Below, in pieces: positions 1 through 8,143 of a stretch of 64,000 nt of DNA; the stretch's first letter is position 1; each line of letters begins with the position of its first letter. Below the pieces are notes generated by a model. It did no database searches. It saw nothing but the letters and a program-made list of their open reading frames with translations, and was not told where the DNA came from. The stretch is from Pseudoramibacter sp. (GTDB lineage: Bacteria > Bacillota > Clostridia > Eubacteriales > Eubacteriaceae). Position numbers and translations under genes: made by a program. The stretch covers positions 496,001-560,000 of the forward strand of contig NZ_JAKVLT010000001.1 in the NCBI RefSeq assembly GCF_022484225.1. The letters are read 5' to 3'.

Positions 1-2
1 CG

Positions 3-464
3 GAACCTGTCCCTTCCGAGGCTTTAGACGCTGTACTGAAAGCAGGGACTTACGCTCCTACCGGCGGAGGACATCAATCTCCAACCATCATTGCAATTAC
101 AAACCCCAAATATAGGAAGGAGATTGCAAAACTAAACGCAGAAGTGATGGGGAGCAACACAGACCCTTATTATGGCGCACCTGTCGTGATCCTAGTTTTG
201 GCAGATGGCTCCGCAAGTACTTATATTGAGGACGGAAGCTGCGTCCTTGAAAATATGATGCTCGCTGCCCATGCCCTTGGCCTGGGAACCGTATGGGTAC
301 ATCGGGAACGTGAGATTTTTGACAGTGAAAGCGGCAAGGCTCTTCTGCGGGAGTGGAAGCTACCTGAAACCTTGCGTGGCGTCGGGGCGATTGCATTGGG
401 TTATCCGGCCCAGGAAGCCGGTCAGCCCGCAGCACGCAAACAAAACTATATTGTTCGGATTTAA
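3..464 (+). CDS. Nitroreductase family protein, C-terminal part (cut by window start)
   Basis: The reading frame is open from the first bases, so the 5' end lies outside the window. The visible 153 residues show the FMN-dependent nitroreductase fold: an early APTGGGHQSP segment (the NAPSGGNxQP-type FMN-binding stretch), a central acidic helix with DGSCVLENMMLAAHALGLG, which is the family's conserved dimer-interface helix, and a C-terminal GVGAIALGYPAQE strand. Family members use NAD(P)H to reduce nitro compounds, quinones or flavins in the cytoplasm. It ends 60 bases before the MATE gene and is probably in the same transcription unit. The substrate cannot be read from the sequence. Confidence 0.85.
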   Translation, partial: EPVPSEALDAVLKAGTYAPTGGGHQSPTIIAITNPKYRKEIAKLNAEVMGSNTDPYYGAPVVILVLADGSASTYIEDGSCVLENMMLAAHALGLGTVWVHREREIFDSESGKALLREWKLPETLRGVGAIALGYPAQEAGQPAARKQNYIVRI

Positions 465-523
465 TGTTCCGCTGTATGGCGCAATTTTTTTGCATCGGAC
501 AATTTTTGGAGAGGAGGGAAAGT

Positions 524-1885
524 ATGCAGACCAATAATAAAATGGCGGTTGCTTCTGTTGGAAGGCTCATTTGGCAAATGTCGATACCGCCGCTAATCTC
601 CATGTTCCTGCAATATTCCTATAATCTGATAGACAGTGCGTTTATAGCGCGGTTGAGTGAGAATGCACTAACGGCTGTTTCTCTGTCATTCCCGATTACA
701 ACACTGATGAATGCGGCGTCTATCTGGATCGGTGTCGGCGTGAATGTACTGATTGCAGGGTATCTTGGGGAGAAAAAGCAGGATGAGGCAAATACCACCG
801 TCACACATGGATTGTTACTGGCCTTTGGAATTGGTGCTTTGCTCAATCTTCTGTCATTACTGATTATGAAACCCTACTTTGGGGCATTTACCAATAACGA
901 AGAAATTTATCAGTTGAGTATTGCCTATATGAGCGTATGTTCGTTCATGCAAATTCCAAACATGGTGCATATCGCAATCCAGAAGATGATACAGGCTACT
1001 GGGAACATGGTTGCGCCTATGTGGTTCCAGATTGCAGGAGTGGTCGTTAATTTTGTATTTGACCCACTCCTAATTTTTGGTATTGGTGTTTTTCCAGCTA
1101 TGGGAATCCGTGGCGCTGCGGTGGCTACTGTTGCGGGCTATTTGTTATCCATGATTTTGGCATTTGCCTTGCTGCTGGGCAAAAAGCAAAAAGTGCAGAT
1201 AAAAATCAAAGGCTTTCACTTACAGAAACAGATGATCCGCCGTATTTTTGCCTTTGGCCTGCCATCTTTTATTATGAACGCCCTCAGTTCGTTTATGGTG
1301 ACGTTCGTCAATCTGTTTCTGGTGGCGTATTCTGATACGGCGATTGCATTCTTCGGTGCATATTTTAAGGTGCAGCAGTTGATTGTTATGACGGTAAACG
1401 GCTTGATTCAGGGCTGTTTGCCTATTATGCGGTTTAACTACGGTGCGGGAAACAGAGATAGGCTGCACTCTGCTTTTCGCTACGGAACCGCTTTGGTCTC
1501 CGGTATGATGATACTGGGAACATTGACCGTCATCCTCTTTCCGGCGCAGCTTTTGGGATTATTTACAGCGTCAGAAGCCATGCGCTCCTTTGGAATATCC
1601 GCTATGCGGATTATGGCGGCAAGCTATCCGTTTTGCGGTCTTTCTACTATGATTTCCACCTATTTTCAGGCCACAGAAAAAGTAGGTTTCAGCATGGCAA
1701 TCCAATTATGCAGGCAGATGCTTTTCTTTGTTCCCGCCTTATGGTGTCTGGACAGATTGTTCCATCTGAACGGGATCTGGCTTGCATTTCCGGTTGCTGA
1801 AACCGCCACTTTGCTCGTTGCGCTTGTGATGATGGCATGGTATCGCCGCAAAATATCTCATAAAGCATTCCAAGGAGGAAAATGA
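524..1885 (+). CDS. MATE family multidrug efflux transporter (first of a coupled pair)
   Basis: A 453-residue polytopic membrane protein of the MATE (multi antimicrobial extrusion) family, which exchanges Na+ or H+ for cationic drugs. I place the start at 524 because GAGGAGGG lies 6 to 13 bases upstream; the open frame extends further upstream without a binding site. The N-terminus carries the family hallmark of a first helix with a Pro pair followed by YNLIDSAFIARLSENALTAVS, and the second half repeats the fold (PSFIMNALSSF, then GAGNRDRL, the usual YNYGAG-type loop). It overlaps the next MATE gene by four bases (ATGA), so the two are translationally coupled. The base composition is AT-richer than most of the window. 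Confidence 0.93.
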   Translation: MQTNNKMAVASVGRLIWQMSIPPLISMFLQYSYNLIDSAFIARLSENALTAVSLSFPITTLMNAASIWIGVGVNVLIAGYLGEKKQDEANTTVTHGLLLAFGIGALLNLLSLLIMKPYFGAFTNNEEIYQLSIAYMSVCSFMQIPNMVHIAIQKMIQATGNMVAPMWFQIAGVVVNFVFDPLLIFGIGVFPAMGIRGAAVATVAGYLLSMILAFALLLGKKQKVQIKIKGFHLQKQMIRRIFAFGLPSFIMNALSSFMVTFVNLFLVAYSDTAIAFFGAYFKVQQLIVMTVNGLIQGCLPIMRFNYGAGNRDRLHSAFRYGTALVSGMMILGTLTVILFPAQLLGLFTASEAMRSFGISAMRIMAASYPFCGLSTMISTYFQATEKVGFSMAIQLCRQMLFFVPALWCLDRLFHLNGIWLAFPVAETATLLVALVMMAWYRRKISHKAFQGGK

Positions 1886-3216
1886 TGAATGACACTTTCA
1901 TGAAAGAAAAACCGGTATTACCGCTGATTTTATCCATGACCCTGCCTATGGTTTTATCCATGCTGGTTAATTCTCTATACAACATTATCGACAGCTTTTT
2001 CGTCGCACAGATTAGCGAGGAAGCTATAACGGCGTTATCACTGGTTTACCCGGTTCAAAATTTTATCAATGCTGTTGGAATTGGATTTGGCGTTGGAATC
2101 AACGCCGTAATCGCCTTTCATTTGGGCGCTGGGGATCATGAAAAAGCGGATCAGGCCGCCACGCAGGGATTTGTACTTGCCGTGATTCATGGCGTTGTTA
2201 TGACAGTCTGCTGTATTACGATCATGCCGGTTTTCCTGCGGATGTTCACTTCATCTGAAGCGGTCATTGAACTTGGCGTCCGCTATTCTGTCGTTGCGTT
2301 CGCCTTTACACTCATTATTACCGTCAGCATGGCGTTTGAGAAATTGTTCCAGGCAGTAGGGAACATGAAAACGACCATGATAAGCCTGATGTGCGGGTGC
2401 ATCACAAACATTGTCCTAGATCCCGTTCTGATTTTTGGCTATGGCCTATTCCCGGAAATGGGAATCAAAGGCGCTGCACTGGCAACCGGCATCGGGCAGA
2501 CTCTGACGCTTGCGATTTACCTTGTAGTCTATCTTGTGCGGCCAATTCGCGTGCATATCCGCAGGCAGTACATTCTGCCCAGCAAAAAGATGGTAATAAA
2601 GCTATACTCCATCGGCATTCCCGCAACCCTGAATCTTGCGCTTCCGTCTCTTTTGATTTCGGCGCTTAATGCGATTTTGGCGGCATATTCCGAAGTGTAT
2701 ATTCTGGTTTTAGGAATCTATTACAAATTGCAGACCTTTATCTATCTGCCAGCGAATGGCATTGTGCAGGGGATGCGCCCCCTGATTGGCTATAACTACG
2801 GCGCGGGGGAGCACAAACGGGTCAGCCAGATTTATCAGATCGTTTTGTGCATGAGTGGCATCATTATGGTGTTTGGGACAGTAATATGTCTGCTGATCCC
2901 CGGACAGTTGATGGGGCTGTTTACCCACACAAAAGCGACGATTCAGGCCGGGGAAACTGCCTTACGCATCATCGGGGCCGGGTTTATCGTCTCGGCGGTT
3001 TCTGTTACATCTTCCGGCGCATTGGAGGGACTTGGGAAAGGAACTCCCTCCTTACTGATTTCCCTTTGCCGGTATGTAGTGATCATCATCCCGGCTGCGT
3101 TTTTACTCAGCAGGTTTTTCGGAGCGGTTGGCGTCTGGAATGCGTTTTGGATCACGGAAGCGATTACTGCGATCATTTCCCTTGTCATTTACCGCAAGGC
3201 AACCACAGGCCCGTGA
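1882..3216 (+). CDS. MATE family multidrug efflux transporter (second of a coupled pair)
   Basis: A 444-residue MATE exporter. AAGGAGGAAA at 1872-1881 serves two adjacent ATG codons (1882 and 1885); 1885 has the better spacing. The protein shows the paired six-helix repeats, with NSLYNIIDSFFVAQISEE in helix 1 and GYNYGAGEHKRV in the second half. It is distinct from its upstream neighbour, which suggests either two pumps of different specificity or an association of the two. Coupled MATE pairs downstream of a flavin reductase suggest xenobiotic resistance, but this is an inference from context only. Confidence 0.93.
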   Translation: MMNDTFMKEKPVLPLILSMTLPMVLSMLVNSLYNIIDSFFVAQISEEAITALSLVYPVQNFINAVGIGFGVGINAVIAFHLGAGDHEKADQAATQGFVLAVIHGVVMTVCCITIMPVFLRMFTSSEAVIELGVRYSVVAFAFTLIITVSMAFEKLFQAVGNMKTTMISLMCGCITNIVLDPVLIFGYGLFPEMGIKGAALATGIGQTLTLAIYLVVYLVRPIRVHIRRQYILPSKKMVIKLYSIGIPATLNLALPSLLISALNAILAAYSEVYILVLGIYYKLQTFIYLPANGIVQGMRPLIGYNYGAGEHKRVSQIYQIVLCMSGIIMVFGTVICLLIPGQLMGLFTHTKATIQAGETALRIIGAGFIVSAVSVTSSGALEGLGKGTPSLLISLCRYVVIIIPAAFLLSRFFGAVGVWNAFWITEAITAIISLVIYRKATTGP

Positions 3217-3330
3217 CGGCGGCCCGAAAGCCATGTACACCGTCCTTACTCCACCGCGCCGGATACAAAATAATAGAGTGACCGCACAGCGCGGCGAATC
3301 GAAATTTTCAGGAAGGATAAATCTACCGCC

Positions 3331-3797
3331 ATGAAAGACATAGAAAACAGTTGTAAAATCGCATTGGTGCAGGCAGAACCTGTCATATTTGATAAGAGCG
3401 CATCTCTGAAAAAGGCATCACCATTTACATTTCCCCCAATACCAATGACAATCCAGAGTGGCAGGCGACCATCCAGCACATCGCCATCGAAGGCAAATGC
3501 TACTTTGTGAACGCCGATATGATTATCAGACGCAGCTCATATCCTTCAGACTTGCATGAAATCGATGCGATCTCGCGCTTGCCGGAATTTGTCTGCCGGG
3601 GAGGAAGCTGTATTATTGACCCATATGGGCATTATCTGACAGAACCGGTCTGGGATAAAGAAACCATCATCTATGCAGAGCTCGACATGAGTTTGCCTGC
3701 CGCCTGCAAAATGGAGCATGACGTGGTCGGACATTATGCGCGCCCGGATATACTGGAGCTGAAAATCAACGATAAATCGCGCGGCGTTCACGAATAA
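3331..3797 (+). pseudogene. Nitrilase/carbon-nitrogen hydrolase, internally deleted and frameshifted
   Basis: The first 28 codons after a good binding site (AGGAAGG at 3310-3316) match a nitrilase N-terminus (KIALVQAEPVIFDKSASL, first beta strand). After about base 3415 the similarity jumps to the family's C-terminal half in another frame: IYISPNTND, then GGSCIIDPYGHYL and the end of the protein. Nitrilases are about 300 residues with a Glu-Lys-Cys triad; here roughly 130 residues are gone, including the segments that should hold the Lys and the catalytic Cys. The join sits next to a short A/G run (AAAAAGGC). The product cannot be active. Confidence 0.8.
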
Positions 3798-3877
3798 AGC
3801 GAAGATTCATCGCCCCCTCTCCGAACGAATCTAAGCCACTTAAAACTGAACGCTGGCCGCCGATGCGCAACATAAAA

Positions 3878-3908
3878 GCCCCATCCCTCAATGGTTGAGA
3901 GATGGGGC
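3878..3908 (-). terminator. Rho-independent terminator of the recombinase remnant
   Basis: GCCCCATC (3878-3885) pairs with GATGGGGC (3901-3908), with an inner CTCAA/TTGAG pairing. On the minus strand the stem is followed by TTTTATG. It lies just past the stop of the recombinase fragment. Confidence 0.75.
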
Positions 3909-3915
3909 AAACTAT

Positions 3916-4398
3916 TTACGCTGCAATCTCCGGGATTTCCCCGACAAAGTTATAAACGATCCTAACTTCCTGCACCTTCTGGCCGTCCACCTTCTTGACC
4001 TCGCCGATCAGGATTTTACTGATAAGCCGGTCCAGTATGGACTCGTCCAGTTCCTCAATGGCTGCATAGCGCCGGATTTCCTTGATAAAGGTGCGAACTT
4101 CGCTTTCCTGTGCGTCCGCCCGGCTCTGCATCACCGCCAGATCGTGCAGGCGCTTCTGGTTGGCTTCCTGCTCCTGTTCCAGCGCCGCCGTCAGCTTCAT
4201 AAACCGCTGTTCGGTCAGGACGCCTTTGGCCTTATCCGTGTACAGGCTCAAAAACATCCCGTCAATTTCCTGATTCCGGGCTTCCAGCCATTTCCTTTCC
4301 TTCTCTGTCTGAGAAGCGTCCACCAGATACCGGCGCTCCATCCGGCTGCTGAGCTGCTGGTAGAACGCATCGGCGTCCTTCATGGCCTGTCTAAATCC
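3916..4398 (-). pseudogene. Large serine recombinase, C-terminal fragment (transposon/ICE remnant)
   Basis: The minus-strand frame carries the C-terminal part of a large serine recombinase of the type found in conjugative transposons: a long Glu/Lys/Gln-rich coiled coil, a segment reading ESILDRLISKILIGEV, and the terminal IVYNFVGEIPEIAA typical of the family's C-terminal DUF4368-like region. About 160 of the usual 500 or more residues remain. The N-terminal catalytic Ser domain and the DNA-binding part are missing. The similarity stops near 4390-4400, exactly where a plus-strand HTH gene fragment begins, so two mobile-element genes have been joined head to head. It keeps its own terminator. 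Confidence 0.8.
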
Positions 4399-4860
4399 GC
4401 GCTGGGAAAATACGAAACCGATGACTACAAGGACATCAGTCCGTTTGCGATTGCAACGCTGGCGGACTTTTACGGCGTGTCCACCGACTATCTGATGGGG
4501 CTGACGGAAAATAAAAATTACCCAAACACAGAACTTCAATCTCTGCATCTGAGTGATGATATGGTGGAGCTTTTGAGCAGCGGTACAGAAATGTTGATCC
4601 ACGAGTTCTGCGATAAGTTGCAGATACCCTTTGAGAAGATTTCCTCGGAGGACTTCTCGGCGTTCCTGCGGATACTGAGCCTGTCCAAGCAGCTCAAAAG
4701 CCCCAACAAAGAGAAGCTTCTAAAGCCGGATTTTGGGCAAAAAAAAGAAGCTTGCGCTTCTCAGAACGTTTTTAAAGATGTGAGCGAACAGCCGATGCGA
4801 AACCTCTGGCGTATGGGGCGGGCACTCCCGTCGCCAGCTTCGCATGTTTCGGCACGTTAG
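4384..4860 (+). pseudogene. XRE-type HTH regulator fragment lacking its start
   Basis: From about 4388 the plus strand encodes the second half of a Cro/C1-type helix-turn-helix domain (LSKSALGKYETDD, then SPFAIATLADFYGVSTDYLMG). This pattern is common in regulators of integrative elements. The first helices and any start codon are absent because the recombinase fragment is joined here. After LLSSG the sequence (TEMLIHEFCDKL...) no longer looks like the usual continuation, so a second join near 4580 is possible. The long frame that seems to start at 3895 is an artefact of the antisense of the recombinase. Confidence 0.7.
4795..4845. other. Imperfect hairpin of unknown nature
   Basis: ATGCGAA (4795-4801) pairs with TTCGCAT (4839-4845) and CTGGCG (4806-4811) with CGCCAG (4832-4837). 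It lies in mobile-element debris. It may be an element end or structured RNA relic; I recognise no family. Confidence 0.4.
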
Positions 4861-5109
4861 GTTCACCGTTTTTGCCGATCGGACACCATAGAGGAATAAT
4901 AAATTGGATTGGACTGTACCCTCTCTCATGTGAGGCGTAAGAAGAAGTATGCCCGACCAGCTATGGCCACCGTGCCAGGTCCCATCCCCTCTGGGTATCG
5001 GCCTGTCATCGGAATCTTTTCATTTGTTGGTTATAATTTACCACGCGCCCCTGCTTTCATAAACCGCAGTTTGTGAAAATCTGCGTAAAACTTAGATGAA
5101 ATGGCCAAA
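4861..5109. other. Gene-free stretch between mobile debris and the DUF1304 operon
   Basis: I find no convincing frame, terminator or RNA family in these 249 bases. Low-complexity structure is absent. The 3' end contains one copy of the direct repeat described with the next promoter (5095-5106). Confidence 0.5.
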
Positions 5110-5142
5110 TTGACTTTTCAGGCTTTTTCTGATTAAATGGCC
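5095..5142 (+). promoter_or_regulatory. Promoter with flanking direct repeats upstream of the DUF1304 gene
   Basis: TTGACT (5110-5115), a 17-base spacer and TTAAAT (5133-5138) form a sigma-A-type promoter 35 bases before the DUF1304 start. GATGAAATGGCC (5095-5106) and GATTAAATGGCC (5131-5142) are direct repeats 36 bases apart, one upstream of the -35 and one over the -10, which would suit a regulator binding two turns-phased sites. Confidence 0.55.
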
Positions 5143-5172
5143 TTATTGCTATAAAAATTAAAGGAGGACACA

Positions 5173-5532
5173 ATGATTTTTATCATTAAACTCTTTGCCG
5201 TCCTCACGGCATTGGAATTTTTCTATATCTTCTATCTCGAAAGCCTAGCGACCACGTCGGCGTCCACGGCCCGGGTCTTCGCCATGACCCCTGAAGAACT
5301 GGCCCGGCCTTCGGTCAAAACCCTGTTCAAGAACCAAGGGGTCTACAACGGCCTGATCGGCATTTTAATTCTGCTGGCGGCCCTGGTCTTCGTGAGCAAA
5401 ATCGCCGTCATGTGCCTCATGGGCTACATCATCCTCGTCGCCCTCTACGGTGCGCTGACGAGCCAGCCGGCGATTCTGTTCAAACAGGGCAGCTTGGCGA
5501 TCATCACTCTGATTCTGTGCGTGATTTTCTAG
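5173..5532 (+). CDS. DUF1304 family small membrane protein
   Basis: A 119-residue protein with four predicted membrane helices, matching DUF1304 in length and pattern: LTALEFFYIFYLESL in the first helix, the RPSVKTLFKNQGVYNG segment that is the family's best-conserved loop, and GYIILVALYGALT near the end. The biochemical role of the family is unknown. AAAGGAGG at 5160-5167 precedes the ATG. The stop codon TAG forms part of the AGGAG binding site of the following serine hydrolase, so the two genes are co-translated. Confidence 0.85.
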   Translation: MIFIIKLFAVLTALEFFYIFYLESLATTSASTARVFAMTPEELARPSVKTLFKNQGVYNGLIGILILLAALVFVSKIAVMCLMGYIILVALYGALTSQPAILFKQGSLAIITLILCVIF

Positions 5533-5540
5533 GAGCAAGC

Positions 5541-6500
5541 ATGCTGAATTTAAAACCGTTTATCGACAAGAATCAAGACAGCCGGCTCGACGCCGATGCC
5601 ATTTTGATTTTGCAGCACGGGAAAATTGCCGCCAGCCACCGTTTCAGCGGGCCGCAGTTCCACAACGTGTACTCCGTCGCCAAGACCTACCTGGTCACGG
5701 CCATCGGCATGGCAGTGGATGACGGCCTTTTGCACCTCACGGATAAACCCACGGCTTTTTTCCCGGAGCTCTTTGATGCCCTTGCAGGCGAAGCTGATCC
5801 TGTCTGGCAGGCCGTCACTGTAGAACATCTGCTCACGATGACCGTCGGCCACGATGCACCTGCCATGATGTCAGCGGACCGCAAAAAGCTCCGAGGCGAA
5901 GGAGACGCACCGACGCCTAAAGCCGTTCAAAACGAATGGCTCCGGTTCGCGTTCACGAGACCGATGGCCTACGCGCCCGGGACCCGCTTTCAGTACAGCA
6001 ACCTCGCCCCTTACGTCGCGGGGCGGATGCTCGAAAAAGTGGTGGGCTGCAATGTCCGGGATTATCTGGCTGAAAAACTCTGGCAGCCTTTAGGGGATGC
6101 CGTTCCCCGCTGGGACAGCGATCCCGCCGGGCACACCTTCCCCGCCAGCGACTTATTCGTCGACATCGCCAACATGGCGGAGCTCGGGCAGATTTATTTA
6201 AACCGCGGCGTTTTGGGCGGGCACCGCTATCTTTCCGAAGCTTGGGTTCAGGCGGCGACCCGAAAGCACGTCGACTCCAGCGTCATCAACCCCGCCGGCG
6301 AAGCCGCGGATGAGCGCTGCGGATACGGGTATTATTTCTGGATGAACCACGTGCCCCATTCCTACTGCGCCTACGGCCGAGAAAGCCAGTTCATCATCGT
6401 CCTGCCGGATCAGGACGCAGTGATCGCCGTGCAGGCGATGCATCACAACACCCAGGAAATGCTGGACGCGGTCTGGGCAACCATTCTGCCCCAACTGTAA
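5541..6500 (+). CDS. Beta-lactamase-like serine hydrolase (class C family)
   Basis: A 319-residue cytoplasmic serine hydrolase of the penicillin-binding-protein/class C beta-lactamase superfamily. The catalytic S-x-x-K is SVAK (Ser45, Lys48), and the Y-x-N motif is YSN (residues 152-154) in FQYSNLAPYVAGRMLEK. No signal peptide is present, which fits the esterase/peptidase branch rather than a true beta-lactamase. The C-terminal third has a GYGYYFWMNH segment in place of a clear KTG box. It starts eight bases after DUF1304 with AGGAG overlapping that stop codon. Confidence 0.85.
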   Translation: MLNLKPFIDKNQDSRLDADAILILQHGKIAASHRFSGPQFHNVYSVAKTYLVTAIGMAVDDGLLHLTDKPTAFFPELFDALAGEADPVWQAVTVEHLLTMTVGHDAPAMMSADRKKLRGEGDAPTPKAVQNEWLRFAFTRPMAYAPGTRFQYSNLAPYVAGRMLEKVVGCNVRDYLAEKLWQPLGDAVPRWDSDPAGHTFPASDLFVDIANMAELGQIYLNRGVLGGHRYLSEAWVQAATRKHVDSSVINPAGEAADERCGYGYYFWMNHVPHSYCAYGRESQFIIVLPDQDAVIAVQAMHHNTQEMLDAVWATILPQL

Positions 6501-6657
6501 AATAAAAGCTGCAGGTGCAAATCGACTTCGTCCTTAAGTTTAGCGCGACAGTCGTTCCCGAGCGGCTGATCCGTGTATTGTCTGACGCTGTGGCCGCACC
6601 TGCATGCTTTTGAGTGTGTCCATGATTATTCCTCCAAATTTCAAATCAATTGTCTGA

Positions 6658-6686
6658 TTGACAGTATTCCCCATCCCTTTTATCAT
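6658..6686 (+). promoter_or_regulatory. Promoter of the TRIC-type channel gene
   Basis: TTGACA (6658-6663), a 17-base spacer and TATCAT (6681-6686). Transcription would start near 6693, about 24 bases before the ATG at 6717. Confidence 0.7.
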
Positions 6687-6716
6687 AATAAAAACGATAA
6701 AAGAAGGAGAATGGTT

Positions 6717-7373
6717 ATGACATCTGCGTTTTTATCGGCGATGGACCTGATCGGCATCATCGCCTTCGCGGTTTCCGGCGCGCTGGTTGCCATCGACCGG
6801 GGCCTTGACCTCTTCGGGATCATGATGCTGGCTCTGACCACGGCTTCCGGGGGCGGCTTCATCCGAGACCTGACCATCGGCCACACACCTCCGGCGCTGT
6901 TCCGCAACCCGGCCTATGTGGTGCTCTCGTTTGCCACCGCGGCGGTGGTTTTCGCCATCGTTCGCCACGTGCATTTCAGACGACCCCACAAAAAACTCAA
7001 AGAGCTGTACGAACAGGTGCTTTTCATCACAGACACCCTGGGCCTCGCGGCCTTCACCGTGGACGGCGCGGTCGCCGGGCTGAACCTCCCCCACACTTCC
7101 GCCTTTCTCATCATCTTCCTCGGCGCGGTCACCGGGGTCGGCGGCGGGCTCCTTCGGGATTTATTCGCCATGAAAAAGCCTTATATTTTCGTCCGCCACA
7201 TTTACGCCCTGGCCGCGGTGGCCGGCGCAGCGGCAGTGGCCTTTCTTCCTCGGTTCACCGGCGAAAATCCTGCTATGGCAGCGGGCTTCGCCGCCGTGAT
7301 TCTGATCCGCTTCCTCGCGGCCCATTTCCATTGGAACCTACCCCGGATTCAACAGGACAGAGCCAGGTCTTAA
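6717..7373 (+). CDS. TRIC-type trimeric cation channel family protein (former UPF0126)
   Basis: A 218-residue membrane protein with seven predicted helices, belonging to the prokaryotic TRIC channel family. It shows the diagnostic internal duplication: SGGGFIRDL (Gly45-47, Arg50, Asp51) and GVGGGLLRDLF (Gly142-144, Arg147, Asp148), the glycine kinks and charges that line the pore in known structures. GGAG at 6706-6709 is seven bases from ATG 6717 but only one base from ATG 6711, so I choose 6717. The gene is monocistronic behind its own promoter. The transported ion (K+ or Na+) is inferred from the family only. Confidence 0.9.
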   Translation: MTSAFLSAMDLIGIIAFAVSGALVAIDRGLDLFGIMMLALTTASGGGFIRDLTIGHTPPALFRNPAYVVLSFATAAVVFAIVRHVHFRRPHKKLKELYEQVLFITDTLGLAAFTVDGAVAGLNLPHTSAFLIIFLGAVTGVGGGLLRDLFAMKKPYIFVRHIYALAAVAGAAAVAFLPRFTGENPAMAAGFAAVILIRFLAAHFHWNLPRIQQDRARS

Positions 7374-7638
7374 ACGCTGCTTAAGGCATTGCGGCCGCTT
7401 CTGACACAGCAGCTGAGACGCATAGCGTTTCTTTCGGCCATGGCTTACTGCAACTGTTTTTCAAAATTTACCGTAACTGCGTTTCTCTCCTGAAAATACA
7501 AAACCCGGACATCAAAAAAATGCTACTGATGTCTGTAGAAAAATATGTCAAATCTTAATCTTTTTAGTTTTTTAATTTAATATTTGTATCTGTCTTGTAT
7601 CAAAAACAATATTGATGATTTAAAAAATTTTTAATAAC
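7374..7638. other. Gene-free stretch upstream of the FNR-type promoter
   Basis: No supported coding frame. It becomes markedly AT-rich after 7540. Two loosely similar segments (TTACTGCAACTG near 7445 and TTACCGTAACTG near 7469) are present, but I cannot give them a role. Confidence 0.45.
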
Positions 7639-7680
7639 TTGATTCAAATCAATGATCGCGTCGGCATCTCGCTCTATACT
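7639..7680 (+). promoter_or_regulatory. FNR/CRP-type box at class II position with -10 element
   Basis: TTGATTCAAATCAA (7639-7652) is an exact TTGAT-N4-ATCAA site, the consensus of FNR and related CRP-family regulators. A TATACT -10 box lies at 7675-7680, giving a start near 7687, so the site is centred at about -41.5, the standard class II activating position. No good -35 hexamer exists, as expected of an activated promoter. Confidence 0.65.
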
Positions 7681-7702
7681 TTAGGCATCAACAATAAATA
7701 AT

Positions 7703-7725
7703 GTTTTCGGGTGAAACCCCAAAAC
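7703..7725 (+). other. Leader hairpin before the 43-aa gene
   Basis: GTTTTCGGGT (7703-7712) pairs with ACCCCAAAAC (7716-7725) around a GAA loop, nine of ten positions matched. It ends six bases before the GAAGG binding site (7731-7735), so it may influence mRNA stability or translation. Confidence 0.5.
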
Positions 7726-7742
7726 TGAAAGAAGGTATAATC

Positions 7743-7874
7743 ATGAAGAGAGAAGCATTAAAACGTTTATATGGCCATCCAGAAGATGTTAGACGCGTCC
7801 TTGGTGTCAGCGAATCTTCGTTCAAGCGCTTATACCGCACACCGAAAAACGTCTGGACCCTCGGAAGACATTAA
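7743..7874 (+). CDS. Small basic protein, 43 aa, unknown family
   Basis: The frame starts with ATG seven bases after GAAGG, follows an FNR-type promoter and a leader hairpin, and is closed by a strong terminator at 7925-7956, so it looks like a complete stand-alone transcription unit. The product is rich in Arg, Lys and Leu (MKREALKRLYGHPEDV, then VLGVSESSFKRLYRTP) with two occurrences of KRLY. The middle segment (RRVLGVSESSFKRLY) could form a short helix-turn-helix-like or amphipathic structure. I recognise no family. It could also be the visible part of a regulatory RNA rather than a protein gene. Confidence 0.5.
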   Translation: MKREALKRLYGHPEDVRRVLGVSESSFKRLYRTPKNVWTLGRH

Positions 7875-7924
7875 ACAAAACGGTTGCATTGAACTCCCAA
7901 AATCAATAAGTCTTAACTTTCACA

Positions 7925-7956
7925 GGTCACATCGGCTTTGCTGGTGTGGCCTTTTT
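7925..7956 (+). terminator. Rho-independent terminator of the small FNR-controlled unit
   Basis: GGTCACATC (7925-7933) pairs with GGTGTGGCC (7943-7951) over nine positions with two G-U pairs, followed by TTTTT (7952-7956). Confidence 0.75.
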
Positions 7957-8143
7957 CTGTGTCAAACGCCGCTTGGATTCTGTCGAATTCAGGCTGAAAC
8001 AAAAGATCCTATTGAAATGAATTTTGTTGGCCAAAATCTTCGAAATCGAAGGGCAGCCTAAATTTTCTCTTTTCATTCGTTGCCGGACGCCCCCCATTAT
8101 GATAAACTGGATGTATGAAAACGATTGAATAAAGGAGAATACC

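Noticed and set aside
4795..4845. Group II intron domain V or riboswitch
   Set aside because: The stem is imperfect and I cannot match any consensus; no intron protein is next to it.
3895..4860. A single 321-codon plus-strand gene
   Set aside because: Its first half is the antisense of a recombinase fragment with clear family similarity; only the second half matches an HTH protein.
6540..6623. A 27-codon minus-strand frame with GGAGG site, starting MDTLKSMQV like some LysR proteins
   Set aside because: Only nine residues fit, the rest is unlike LysR and it lies over the promoter region of the channel gene; too short to call.
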